This document shows, in pieces, positions 1-6,249 of a stretch of DNA of 8,346 bases. The position numbers and the translations under genes are program-made. The notes under the pieces are model-generated. The model made no database searches, was not told the DNA's origin, and saw only the letters and a program-made list of their open reading frames with translations. This DNA is from Hungatella sp. UBA3147 (lineage in GTDB: Bacteria > Bacillota > Clostridia > Lachnospirales > Lachnospiraceae), in NCBI GenBank assembly GCA_002365025.1, contig DEYX01000055.1:12628-20973 (forward strand), in the 5' to 3' direction. Numbering within the stretch: the first letter of the stretch is position 1; each line of letters starts with the position of its first letter.

Positions 1-41
1 CGGTTTAGGGGGGAAAACATTACATCCCCCCGCCATAACCG
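1..41 (-). terminator. Possible operon-end hairpin, cut by window edge
   Basis: Six Gs (8-13) and six Cs (26-31) can pair across a 12-base loop. The flanks CGGTT (1-5) and AACCG (37-41) can extend the stem after an unpaired internal stretch. It lies about 30 bases after the stop codon of the last PTS gene on the minus strand, where an intrinsic terminator is expected. Any T-run would fall to the left of base 1, outside the window, so the call cannot be completed. Confidence 0.4.
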
Positions 42-72
42 GTATTTTCATTTCCTATTGCAGAATCCCGTT

Positions 73-387
73 TTATTTGCTTTCCAGTTTCCTGTAAAGA
101 TCGATCATCTCTTCGGCCATGACCTTAAAGATCTCTGCGCTCATCATCTGATCCTCCGCATGGGTCAGAATAAGCCCCATAGACACTGCCTCTCCTGCCG
201 CTTCTCTCTGAATTAAGTCCGCATGAGGCAAATGGCCTTGTTTCATCATTTCGTCCCCTTCTAAGATCAGATGATCCGCTTCTTCATAGTTTCCTTGTTT
301 TGCCTTTTGCACTGCTTTGATATAGTTAGATTTTGCTCCGCCGGCAGCAGTGATCAGCTGAAAGCAAATAAGTTCCATTTCCTGCAT
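73..387 (-). CDS. celC: PTS lactose/cellobiose-family EIIA component
   Basis: A cytoplasmic phosphocarrier of 104 residues that takes phosphate from HPr and passes it to EIIB; the length is typical of the small all-helical Lac/Cel EIIA family. The phosphorylated histidine is His76 in the motif THAED (75-79). Asp79 matches the conserved metal-binding Asp of the trimer core. The ATG at 387 is preferred because AAAGGTGG precedes it at good spacing; the upstream extension to 450 overlaps the EIIC gene and lacks such a site. One oddity is the usual HxxQT motif of helix 2, which reads HLPHA (52-56), so Gln and Thr are replaced. It is the last gene of the operon, 31 bases after EIIC. The family covers cellobiose, lactose and chitobiose systems. 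The cellobiose-type symbol is by analogy and leans on the neighbouring phospho-beta-glucosidase. Confidence 0.95.
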   Translation of the reverse strand: MQEMELICFQLITAAGGAKSNYIKAVQKAKQGNYEEADHLILEGDEMMKQGHLPHADLIQREAAGEAVSMGLILTHAEDQMMSAEIFKVMAEEMIDLYRKLESK

Positions 388-418
388 TTTTCCACCTTTT
401 CTCTCTGTACAGTAATTA

Positions 419-1708
419 TCATCCCTGGGTCTGATTTTCCTGCTTCTCATACATTTTGTCGATAACCCTGATAAATGGAAGGTACACGAAGAATGACAAT
501 GCCAGGATTCCCACCTGAAGCAGTGCTGTCCTCCAGCCTCCGATCAAAAATCCTGAAATAATGGGAGGACAGGTCCAGGGCACCAGAATCCCTTTATACA
601 TGGGGCAAATTCCTGTGTATATCGCAATATACTGAATGATTCCCGACAAAACAGGCATCAGCATGAAGGGAATGGCCATAATGGGGTTTAATACGACTGG
701 TATGCCGAAAAGCACCGGCTCATTAATATTAAAGCAAGCAGGACCAATTCCCAGTTTGCCGACCTGCTTGCACTGGGACGATTTTGCAAAGAATATTAGG
801 TATATGACCACTCCAATAGTGATTCCTGCCCCTGTGATTTTCATAAACTGATCCACAAACTGCTGAGTAACAATATGTCCGCCATTTGCCAGTGTCAACT
901 CCCGTCCACTGTCAATAATTGCCTGATTGGCAGCAGTATTGGCAGTAAGAATAGGTCCCATAATTCCGGTCATAAGAGAAGAGCCGTGAATGCCGAAGAA
1001 CCAGAAAAACGGAATCAAAAATCCTATGGCAATGACTCCGCCAAAGGAATCCGTCAAACCTTGCAACGGAATCTGAAAACTTTTATAAATCCACTCGATG
1101 GGGGTTGTGTCAAACATATTTTTTACAATTGCAAAGACTATAGATGCTGCGATAATGATCACTGCTCCGGGGATCAGAGCCGTAAACGAGGTGGCCACTC
1201 CTTCGGGAACTCCTTCCGGCATCTTAATGGTGATATTTTTCCTTAAAAAAATCGTATAAATCCAGCCTGTAATCAGCCCGACAACGATCGCGCCGATCAT
1301 ACCCCTCCCGCTGGTCCAGGTCTTAAGAATAACACTTACAGAAGTCCCCTCCTGGTTGGTAATCAGGGAAGGCTGAAGCAGCAGATAAGTACACAGGGAA
1401 ATCGCTCCTGCCGGCAGCCCGTTATATCCCTCATTTTTCACATAGGTATAAGCAATGCCAATGGAAGCGATCAAAGCCATGATATTGAAGGTGCTTTCAA
1501 ATGCCTGATTCAGTACCGGAGTAATGCCGACTGCCACCAGCCAGCCGGAAAAGGGCGTATATGGAAAATTTGCCAGAAGCAGAAAAATAGAACCGATGAT
1601 CATCATAGGCATGGAATACAGCATGCCATCCTTTAATCCCCGAATTGCCTTTGTATTGATAAACACCATCATTTTAGGAACCACTTTATTATTCAAAAAA
1701 TCTTTCAT
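419..1708 (-). CDS. celB: PTS lactose/cellobiose-family EIIC membrane permease
   Basis: A 429-residue integral membrane transporter that binds the sugar outside and releases it for phosphorylation by EIIB. Hydrophobic segments run through most of the protein (for example about 30-48, 74-92, 136-156, 178-197, 222-241, 295-309, 332-352, 394-412). Family signatures are present: GIHG (239-242, His241) and NEPVLFG (329-335, Glu330), which hold the sugar-site His and Glu known from this family, followed by VPWTCPP (376-382) and the PF-x5-DK ending near 411-418. The ATG at 1708 is chosen because it opens the usual MKDFLNNKVVP start and follows GGGAGGG; the ORF can be read back to 1780, but that would overlap the EIIB gene. 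It is 25 bases after EIIB and 31 before EIIA. Length and motifs are normal. Substrate is inferred from context. Confidence 0.97.
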   Translation of the reverse strand: MKDFLNNKVVPKMMVFINTKAIRGLKDGMLYSMPMMIIGSIFLLLANFPYTPFSGWLVAVGITPVLNQAFESTFNIMALIASIGIAYTYVKNEGYNGLPAGAISLCTYLLLQPSLITNQEGTSVSVILKTWTSGRGMIGAIVVGLITGWIYTIFLRKNITIKMPEGVPEGVATSFTALIPGAVIIIAASIVFAIVKNMFDTTPIEWIYKSFQIPLQGLTDSFGGVIAIGFLIPFFWFFGIHGSSLMTGIMGPILTANTAANQAIIDSGRELTLANGGHIVTQQFVDQFMKITGAGITIGVVIYLIFFAKSSQCKQVGKLGIGPACFNINEPVLFGIPVVLNPIMAIPFMLMPVLSGIIQYIAIYTGICPMYKGILVPWTCPPIISGFLIGGWRTALLQVGILALSFFVYLPFIRVIDKMYEKQENQTQG

Positions 1709-1733
1709 CCTCACTGTCCCTCCCTTTCTTTTC

Positions 1734-2042
1734 TCATTTACCTGACAGCTTCCGTGCAAACTCCAGAACCTTTTTTCCATTACACATGCCGTAATCGATC
1801 ATAGGGATCACATCCATTGGTACCTGATGACTTTCACATGTCTTTAAAACCTTGTCCTTTAAATATCCCACCTGAGGACCAAGCAGGGCACAGTCTACTC
1901 CGCCCAGATTTTCATCTAAGTCATTGACCGGAAATGCCATGATATCTGCTTCCAGTCCTTCCTGAGCCGCTGCCTCCCTCATTTTACTCACAAGCAGGCT
2001 TGTGGACATTCCCTGATTGCAAAATAACCGAATCTTTAACAT
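1734..2042 (-). CDS. celA: PTS lactose/cellobiose-family EIIB component
   Basis: A cytoplasmic phosphotransfer protein of 102 residues that accepts phosphate from EIIA and phosphorylates the incoming sugar at EIIC. The active-site loop is CNQGMSTS (8-15), with Cys8 as the phosphocysteine, following the first beta strand IRLF (4-7) as usual in this family. LLGPQVGY (53-60) is the second conserved family motif, and PMIDYGMCNGKKVL (80-93) the third. The start ATG at 2042 has AGGAGGGG only four bases upstream, and that ribosome site overlaps the TAG stop of the GH1 gene (2053-2055). Translation of the two genes is therefore probably coupled. Length is typical and nothing is missing. Confidence 0.97.
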   Translation of the reverse strand: MLKIRLFCNQGMSTSLLVSKMREAAAQEGLEADIMAFPVNDLDENLGGVDCALLGPQVGYLKDKVLKTCESHQVPMDVIPMIDYGMCNGKKVLEFARKLSGK

Positions 2043-2052
2043 ACTTCCCCTC

Positions 2053-3477
2053 CTATAATTCCTCTCCGTTTGTTTGAATCACCTTCTTAAACCAGTAAAA
2101 GCTTTCTTTTCTGCTCCGCTCTCCTGTTCCGTTACCCTGATTGTCCTTGTCCACATAGATGAATCCATACCGTTTCTCCATCTCACCGGTACCGGCAGAT
2201 ACCAGGTCAATACAGCCCCAGGGTGTATATCCCAAGAGATCCACTCCATCCTGTTCCACACATTTTTTCATAGATTCGATATGGGCCTTTAAATATTCGA
2301 TCCGGTACCCGTCATGGATGATGCCGTCATCTCCCGGCTTATCATAGGCACCGAAGCCATTTTCCACAATAAACAGAGGAAGCCCGTACCTGTCATACAG
2401 CCAGTTCATGGTGTAGCGAAGCCCTTCCGGATCAATAGGCCATCCCCACTGGCTTGCCTGCACATAAGGGTTTTTCACCCTGTCTCGACCTTCCCGGTAA
2501 TCATAGTCTGGATTATCGTCCCTGTGCTTCACAGTAAAGGACATGTAATAGCTGAATCCGATATAATCCACACAGCCTGCTCTAAGCGCCTCCAAGTCAT
2601 CCGATGTGATATCAAGAACCATCTCTTTCCGTTTCCAATATGCCTTTATATATTCCGGATACTGCCCTCTTACATGGACATCGGCAAACCAGTAGCGTTT
2701 CTGCATGGAAGACATGGCCATCATCATATCTTTTGGATCACAGGAGTAGGGATAAATGGGGCACATGGCCATCATACAGCCGATCTTAAAATCAGGATTT
2801 ATCTCATGTCCCGCCTTTACTGCCAGAGCTGATGCCACCAGCTCATAATGGGCTGCCTGGTACATCAGATGTTCCCGGTTATCTCCTTCCTTAAAACGAA
2901 GTCCTGAGTTGGTAAATGGTGCAAAGTCCCCGTCATAATCAGCCTGGTTATTGATCTCGTTAAAGGTCATCCAATAGGTCACCTTGTCCTTATACCGCTT
3001 AAAGCAAACTTTGGCAAACTTTACGAACAGCTCCACACAGATGCGGCTTCTAAAGCCGCCGTACTTAACCGCCAGTTCATATGGCATTTCAAAGTGGGAC
3101 AGGGTCACTACCGGCTGGATCCCATGCTTTCTGCACTCATCAAATAAGTCGTCATAAAACCGGAGGCCTTCTTCATTAGGTTCTGACTCTTCTCCCGTGG
3201 GAAAAATCCTGGTCCAGGCAATGGAGGTGCGGAAGCACTGAAAACCCATTTCCGCAAAAAGAAGGATATCTTCTTTATAACGGTGGTAAAAATCAATGCC
3301 CTCATGGTTGGGGTAATATTTTCCTTCTATGACACCATCCGTGATCTCCCGTTCCTTTCCATTGGCTCCAGCTGTCATCACATCGGCAACGCTGACGCCT
3401 TTGCCTCCTTCTTTCCAGGCTCCTTCCAGTTGATGGGCAGCTACTGCACCACCCCACAGAAAATCTTTTCTCAGCAT
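2053..3477 (-). CDS. bglA: GH1 6-phospho-beta-glucosidase
   Basis: Hydrolyses phosphorylated beta-glucosides (for example cellobiose-6-phosphate) delivered by the PTS into glucose and glucose-6-phosphate in the cytoplasm. It has 474 residues, normal for the family. The GH1 start FLWGGAVAAHQLEG lies at 6-19; the acid/base is Glu174 in TFNE (171-174), and the nucleophile Glu372 in VENG (371-374). The phosphate-binding set Ser427, Lys435 and Tyr437 sits in SAGTGEMEKRY. Ala428 stands where 6-phospho-beta-galactosidases carry Trp, favouring the glucosidase. The ATG at 3477 is preferred over an in-frame TTG at 3498 because AAGGAGG lies between them. It is the first gene of the operon, 10 bases before EIIB. 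The promoter region carries a putative activator site shared with the regulator gene upstream. Confidence 0.96.
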   Translation of the reverse strand: MLRKDFLWGGAVAAHQLEGAWKEGGKGVSVADVMTAGANGKEREITDGVIEGKYYPNHEGIDFYHRYKEDILLFAEMGFQCFRTSIAWTRIFPTGEESEPNEEGLRFYDDLFDECRKHGIQPVVTLSHFEMPYELAVKYGGFRSRICVELFVKFAKVCFKRYKDKVTYWMTFNEINNQADYDGDFAPFTNSGLRFKEGDNREHLMYQAAHYELVASALAVKAGHEINPDFKIGCMMAMCPIYPYSCDPKDMMMAMSSMQKRYWFADVHVRGQYPEYIKAYWKRKEMVLDITSDDLEALRAGCVDYIGFSYYMSFTVKHRDDNPDYDYREGRDRVKNPYVQASQWGWPIDPEGLRYTMNWLYDRYGLPLFIVENGFGAYDKPGDDGIIHDGYRIEYLKAHIESMKKCVEQDGVDLLGYTPWGCIDLVSAGTGEMEKRYGFIYVDKDNQGNGTGERSRKESFYWFKKVIQTNGEEL

Positions 3478-3510
3478 ATGTATTGTTTCCTCCTTCAATC
3501 ATTTGTCTTT

Positions 3511-3540
3511 ATGGTAACATCAGACCGTATAAAACTCCAA
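3511..3540 (-). promoter_or_regulatory. Putative promoter of the GH1-PTS operon
   Basis: On the minus strand, TTGGAG (3535-3540) and TACCAT (3511-3516) are 18 bases apart, each matching 4 of 6 consensus positions. A weak promoter of this kind fits one that needs an activator. The stretch also holds ATGTTA (3515-3520) and TGGA (3536-3539), which recur at the same spacing upstream of the regulator gene. The start site has not been mapped; this is inference. Confidence 0.4.
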
Positions 3541-3542
3541 CG

Positions 3543-3593
3543 AAAAAAATACCACATTCAATCTGGCAGTTCCTCGCAGTCTGAATGTGGTAT
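3543..3593 (-). terminator. Intrinsic terminator of the PRD regulator gene
   Basis: The arms 3549-3560 and 3582-3593 pair perfectly over 12 bp. A G-U pair and a further 3-bp inner stem (3563-3565 with 3577-3579) follow across one mismatch. On the minus strand the stem is followed by seven Ts (3549-3543), the first of which also forms the outermost pair. The hairpin starts two bases after the regulator's TAA stop (3596-3598). It should separate regulator transcripts from the GH1 operon. The regulator has no CAT RNA-binding domain, so conditional antitermination by it here is not expected. Confidence 0.85.
3550..3569 (-). promoter_or_regulatory. Putative activator site upstream of GH1 operon
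   Basis: The plus-strand text TACCACATTCAATCTGGCAG matches 16 of 20 positions of a site upstream of the regulator gene (5574-5593). The partial dyad TACCA/TGGCA is kept. It lies 9 bases upstream of the putative -35 box, a normal place for an activator, and forms one arm of the regulator's terminator. Binding by the neighbouring regulator is inferred. Confidence 0.5.
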
Positions 3594-3595
3594 CT

Positions 3596-5491
3596 TTATT
3601 CTTCCAGAAGACCCAGTAAAGTCTCATACTCCGGTTTCTGGATCAATCGTTTCACTGCTTCCTTATTAAGGGCAAACCGCGCAGTCGTTTCATAAAAAGT
3701 CTGACGGTTTCTATCCTCTTTTCTTCCTATGGAAATCAGCAGAACGATCTGGACCGGAAGCTTGTTCCATATAACCGGCTCTTTAAGGATCGCCACATAA
3801 GCAAAGGTTTCCTCTGAAGCGATCTGGTTTGGGTGCGGGAGGGTAATATAATTTCCATAATCCATCTGGGCAAAGGTTTCCCGCTCCAGAACCAGCTCAT
3901 AAAAATTACCATCCACCTTTTCCTGCTTCTTGATCACGCCGCATAAATCCTTTAATATATCTTCCTTATGCTTTCCTTCCATCCCTGTAAGCAGTCGCTG
4001 CGGAGTATAATACCGCTTTATGATCCCACGGCTATTGCCTCTTCTAAGGGTTTTTGTGATCTTCTGGATATCATCTGCTTCCAGAAATGCCCCCACCTCT
4101 ACAATAGGCACCGGGACCTCCATGGGAATGGGAACGGTGGAAAAGATATAATCGACCTTCTGGAAATCGAAATGCTCCAGCTCCAGAAGATCGCAGACAT
4201 AGATATTCCTTAAATAACCGGAAAATTCACTTTCATATTTGTATTTTAATAACCGGGAGCTACCCTTTCCCGTGCTGCATACCACAAGAATATCTGAGCA
4301 GGGATCCATCTTGTCCTTTTCTAAGGCCAATTGGAAAATCAGGGCAAAATATCCGATCTCAGCCTCGGAAATATCCTTTTTATAATGCTTTTTAAGGACT
4401 CCTACTGCTTCATAGGATATCTGATATGCCAGGCAATACCTCTGCTTAATGTCTTCCAGAATGGGGTTTTTTAACGGAATATCATACCGAATCCTGATAT
4501 CAAAGGGGACCAGATGCTGGTTTAAGGTCATCCGTATCTCAAAATTATTATGCATTTCCAATCCGTATTCCCTGCTTACCAGTTCCATCATGGCAAGGGC
4601 TAACTGGTCGGTCTGCTCCCTGATCACAAAATTGATGTCGTTTTCCAGAGTGCTTCCGATCATTCTTTTTCCGGCCAGATACAATAAGAGATAATGTTCC
4701 TCATCAGCCGTATAGACGATCTGTTCCTGTGTCCCGATAGAAGAAACAAGCTCCCGGATGAGGGCGGATTCCTTACCCCCTATTTCCGGAAGGTTTTCCT
4801 TGTCCAGCTGAAGATAAAAGCCTGACTTCATCCGCTTCCTGGCCACATAGGTATATTCCACAAAATTCTCAAAGGCAATCTCGGAAAGACGGATCCCATA
4901 CTTCTTTAATAGACCTTTAATCACTTCTGCCAGATGGATCATTTCGCTTTCCTGATGGCTGATGTCCACCCCTGTTAAGCCTTGTCGCTTGATAAAATAA
5001 TCGCTTAACAGCCTGCGGATATCAAATTCCTTACCCTGGATCCTGATCCCGTAATTAGGCTTCCGTTCAATGGAAAGGCCGTAGCGCTTTAATATTCCTT
5101 CCACCGTTTTAAGAGAATTGGACAGGGTGGATTTTGAAACAAAGAGAAAATCACAAAGCTCATCGATCTTGATATAATCCATCCTGGATATCAGATATGC
5201 CAGCAAATATTCTCTTCTCTCATGTTCTCTTTCCGGAAAATGCTCCGTATTGTCCCTCTCTTTCTTTATGTATGCGTCAAATTTCTCCTGGTCATGAATC
5301 CGAAGTATATATCCATATCTCGCTTTTGAGCTTATTTCCGCCCCATAGCCTTCCAGTAGCCCGCTTAAATCCTTCAGTCTCAGCCGTACCGTCTTCTCAC
5401 TGACCTTCAGCTGTTCCGCCAATACCGAAGCCGTTCTGTATTCTTCCTGACTCAAGAGCATCAGCAATTCCTGCAACTGTTTCCAAAGCAT
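3596..5491 (-). CDS. LicR-type PRD transcriptional activator (BglG/Mga family)
   Basis: A 631-residue DNA-binding regulator controlled by PTS phosphorylation. Domains in order: N-terminal HTH (about 17-42), second HTH (about 108-138), PRD1 (about 185-285), PRD2 (about 295-390), EIIB-Gat-like domain with Cys405 in VVCSTGKGSS (403-412), and a fructose/mannitol-type EIIA domain with His553 in LPHPNQ (551-556). Layout and length fit B. subtilis LicR, an activator rather than an RNA-binding antiterminator. Of the four usual PRD histidines only His326 (QHLVP, 325-329) remains; the other positions read Tyr213, Tyr271 and Ile385. The ATG at 5491 is chosen because AAGGAG lies six bases before it; the possible ATG at 5539 has no ribosome site. 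It is upstream of and on the same strand as the GH1-PTS operon, its likely target, separated by 118 bases and a terminator. Confidence 0.95.
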   Translation of the reverse strand: MLWKQLQELLMLLSQEEYRTASVLAEQLKVSEKTVRLRLKDLSGLLEGYGAEISSKARYGYILRIHDQEKFDAYIKKERDNTEHFPEREHERREYLLAYLISRMDYIKIDELCDFLFVSKSTLSNSLKTVEGILKRYGLSIERKPNYGIRIQGKEFDIRRLLSDYFIKRQGLTGVDISHQESEMIHLAEVIKGLLKKYGIRLSEIAFENFVEYTYVARKRMKSGFYLQLDKENLPEIGGKESALIRELVSSIGTQEQIVYTADEEHYLLLYLAGKRMIGSTLENDINFVIREQTDQLALAMMELVSREYGLEMHNNFEIRMTLNQHLVPFDIRIRYDIPLKNPILEDIKQRYCLAYQISYEAVGVLKKHYKKDISEAEIGYFALIFQLALEKDKMDPCSDILVVCSTGKGSSRLLKYKYESEFSGYLRNIYVCDLLELEHFDFQKVDYIFSTVPIPMEVPVPIVEVGAFLEADDIQKITKTLRRGNSRGIIKRYYTPQRLLTGMEGKHKEDILKDLCGVIKKQEKVDGNFYELVLERETFAQMDYGNYITLPHPNQIASEETFAYVAILKEPVIWNKLPVQIVLLISIGRKEDRNRQTFYETTARFALNKEAVKRLIQKPEYETLLGLLEE

Positions 5492-5534
5492 AGCCGTCTC
5501 CTTCGCACTTTTTGTCCCACGAAACCTTATTATC

Positions 5535-5564
5535 AGCATAACATGGCAGGCGTTATTTTTCCAT
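5535..5564 (-). promoter_or_regulatory. Putative promoter of the PRD regulator gene
   Basis: On the minus strand ATGGAA (5559-5564) and TATGCT (5535-5540) are 18 bases apart. Both are weak on their own. The support is the alignment with the GH1 promoter: TGGA and ATGTTA (5539-5544) occur at the same spacing from each other and from the shared 20-bp site in both places. The transcription start is not mapped. Confidence 0.35.
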
Positions 5565-5572
5565 TCAGATTT

Positions 5573-5593
5573 TTACCACATTAATTCTGGTAA
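5573..5593. promoter_or_regulatory. Putative operator dyad upstream of the regulator
   Basis: TTACCA (5573-5578) and TGGTAA (5588-5593) form a 21-bp dyad in which 8 of 10 position pairs are complementary. Bases 5574-5593 match 16 of 20 positions of the site upstream of the GH1 gene. It lies about 82 bases upstream of the regulator start codon and suggests that the regulator controls its own gene as well as the PTS operon. This is inference from sequence alone. Confidence 0.5.
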
Positions 5594-5635
5594 TTAGAGG
5601 CGTGTGGGCCAGTAACCATCTCCCATGATTTATAC

Positions 5636-5680
5636 AAAAACAGTGCCGGAGGCCTGAAATTGCCAGGCACCGGCACTGTT
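5636..5680 (-). terminator. Strong intrinsic terminator, minus strand
   Basis: AACAGTGCCGG (5639-5649) pairs perfectly with CCGGCACTGTT (5670-5680). Inside, GCCTG (5652-5656) pairs with CAGGC (5664-5668) around a seven-base loop. On the minus strand the stem runs into TTTTT (5640-5636), while the plus strand has no T-run. It lies 15 bases past the stop of the small reading frame at 5696, so some transcript does arrive from that side, ending before the regulator's promoter. Confidence 0.8.
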
Positions 5681-5695
5681 GTCAGAGTATTTCTA

Positions 5696-5899
5696 TTAAT
5701 ATTTACCGCCGGTCATATAATCATCAGCCGGTTCTATGGCTGGGTTTGGGGCCCTATGAGCCGCAATCCTTTCGCCTGGGTCTCTTAGCTTAAATCTGTT
5801 TACCAATATAATCCTGCATTGCTGCTGCCTGTTTTGATGCGGCGAAACATACATAGTTACATATATGTATAAATTACTTTTATTTTTGAATACTTCCAC
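5696..5899 (-). CDS. Small hypothetical protein or remnant of a longer gene
   Basis: I do not recognise this product. With a GTG start at 5899 it has 67 residues: a beta-like, Tyr/Val-rich start (NLYIYVTMYVS), a basic middle, and the ending ADDYMTGGKY. AGGAGGG lies ten bases before the GTG; an in-frame TTG at 5923 overlaps no ribosome site. A strong terminator follows 15 bases after the TAA. The same frame stays open back to 6061 (121 codons) with no ATG, GTG or TTG in the added part. That part has protein-like composition (for example YVYGWQAAINQYRFKYKQIG). It may therefore be the 3' end of a decayed or rearranged gene rather than an intact small one. No signal peptide or membrane segment is clear. 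It could also be chance within a non-coding transcript. Confidence 0.35.
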   Translation of the reverse strand: MEVFKNKSNLYIYVTMYVSPHQNRQQQCRIILVNRFKLRDPGERIAAHRAPNPAIEPADDYMTGGKY

Positions 5900-6020
5900 T
5901 TTTACATCTCCCTCCTGTCGCAAATCTGTGTTCCTCTCATAGTTTGCGTATTTTCCTATCTGCTTATATTTGAACCTGTACTGATTAATTGCCGCCTGCC
6001 AACCGTAAACATAACTGTTA

Positions 6021-6119
6021 GTTCTGCTGGTTACAGTACAATAGCAGAAAGGTACACCTTTTTATCAAATAATCTTTTGCTGTAATTTGCGTTTTATATA
6101 CAGGAATCCCCAGCAGAAC
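6021..6119. repeat. 10-bp inverted repeat near the recombinase gene
   Basis: GTTCTGCTGG (6021-6030) and its exact reverse complement (6110-6119) are 79 bases apart. Counting ten outer bases per side, 16 of 20 positions are complementary. A third copy of the core, AGCAGAA, lies at 6043-6049. The pair lies about 130 bases upstream of the recombinase start, a common place for recombination sites, but any role as a crossover site is inference. Confidence 0.45.
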
Positions 6120-6156
6120 AAGCATTTCTTATTTATTTGGTTTTCATTTTTATATT

Positions 6157-6201
6157 TTGACCTGCAGGCTTTTGTTTTCATAAGTACCAATATAGTAGAA
6201 T
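6157..6201 (+). promoter_or_regulatory. Possible promoter region of the recombinase gene
   Basis: Two weak pairings are possible: TTGACC (6157-6162) with CATAAG (6179-6184) at 16 bases, or TTGTTT (6172-6177) with TAGAAT (6196-6201) at 18 bases. The 10-bp palindrome AGAATATTCT (6198-6207) overlaps the second -10 box and could be a binding site for autoregulation, as is common for resolvases. Neither pairing is strong. Confidence 0.25.
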
Positions 6202-6249
6202 ATTCTCTTGACCTCATGCCATAATTAAGAATGACAGGAGGTTATTTTA

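Larger units (their letters stand above)
5900..6249. other. AT-rich intergenic stretch upstream of recombinase
   Basis: There is no complete gene here. It holds the start-less extension of the small frame (minus strand, to 6061), a 10-bp inverted repeat (6021-6030 and 6110-6119), a possible minus-strand promoter (TTGTTC-17-TATAAA, about 6093-6121), possible plus-strand promoter boxes for the recombinase (6157-6201), and two TTGACCT direct repeats (6157-6163, 6208-6214). I see no tRNA or known riboswitch pattern. Confidence 0.5.

Noticed and set aside
3478..3595. RAT-type antiterminator element for BglG-like RNA binding between regulator and GH1 gene
   Set aside because: The regulator begins with DNA-binding HTH domains and lacks the CAT RNA-binding domain; the hairpin sits directly after the regulator's stop and reads as a normal terminator.
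3478..3600. CcpA (cre) site for catabolite repression at the PTS operon promoter
   Set aside because: No stretch there fits the TGNNANCGNTNNCA pattern acceptably.
5700..5800. Riboswitch-like GC-rich segment on the minus strand before the terminator
   Set aside because: I compared it by eye with common riboswitch cores (SAM, TPP, c-di-GMP, cobalamin, glycine, fluoride) and found no match; it also reads as codons of the small frame.
5858..5869. 12-bp palindrome TACATATATGTA
   Set aside because: It consists of alternating AT-rich sequence within the small reading frame, where such palindromes arise easily; no second copy or promoter boxes support a binding site.
6018..6125. Minus-strand 35-codon ORF starting with ATG near 6125
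   Set aside because: No ribosome site precedes it, it is very short, and it overlaps the inverted repeat and the other open frame.
6071..6225. Hydrophobic plus-strand open frame upstream of the recombinase (about 66 codons, ending in a TAA just before the ribosome site)
   Set aside because: It has no start codon with a ribosome site and its composition fits AT-rich non-coding DNA; it may be chance.
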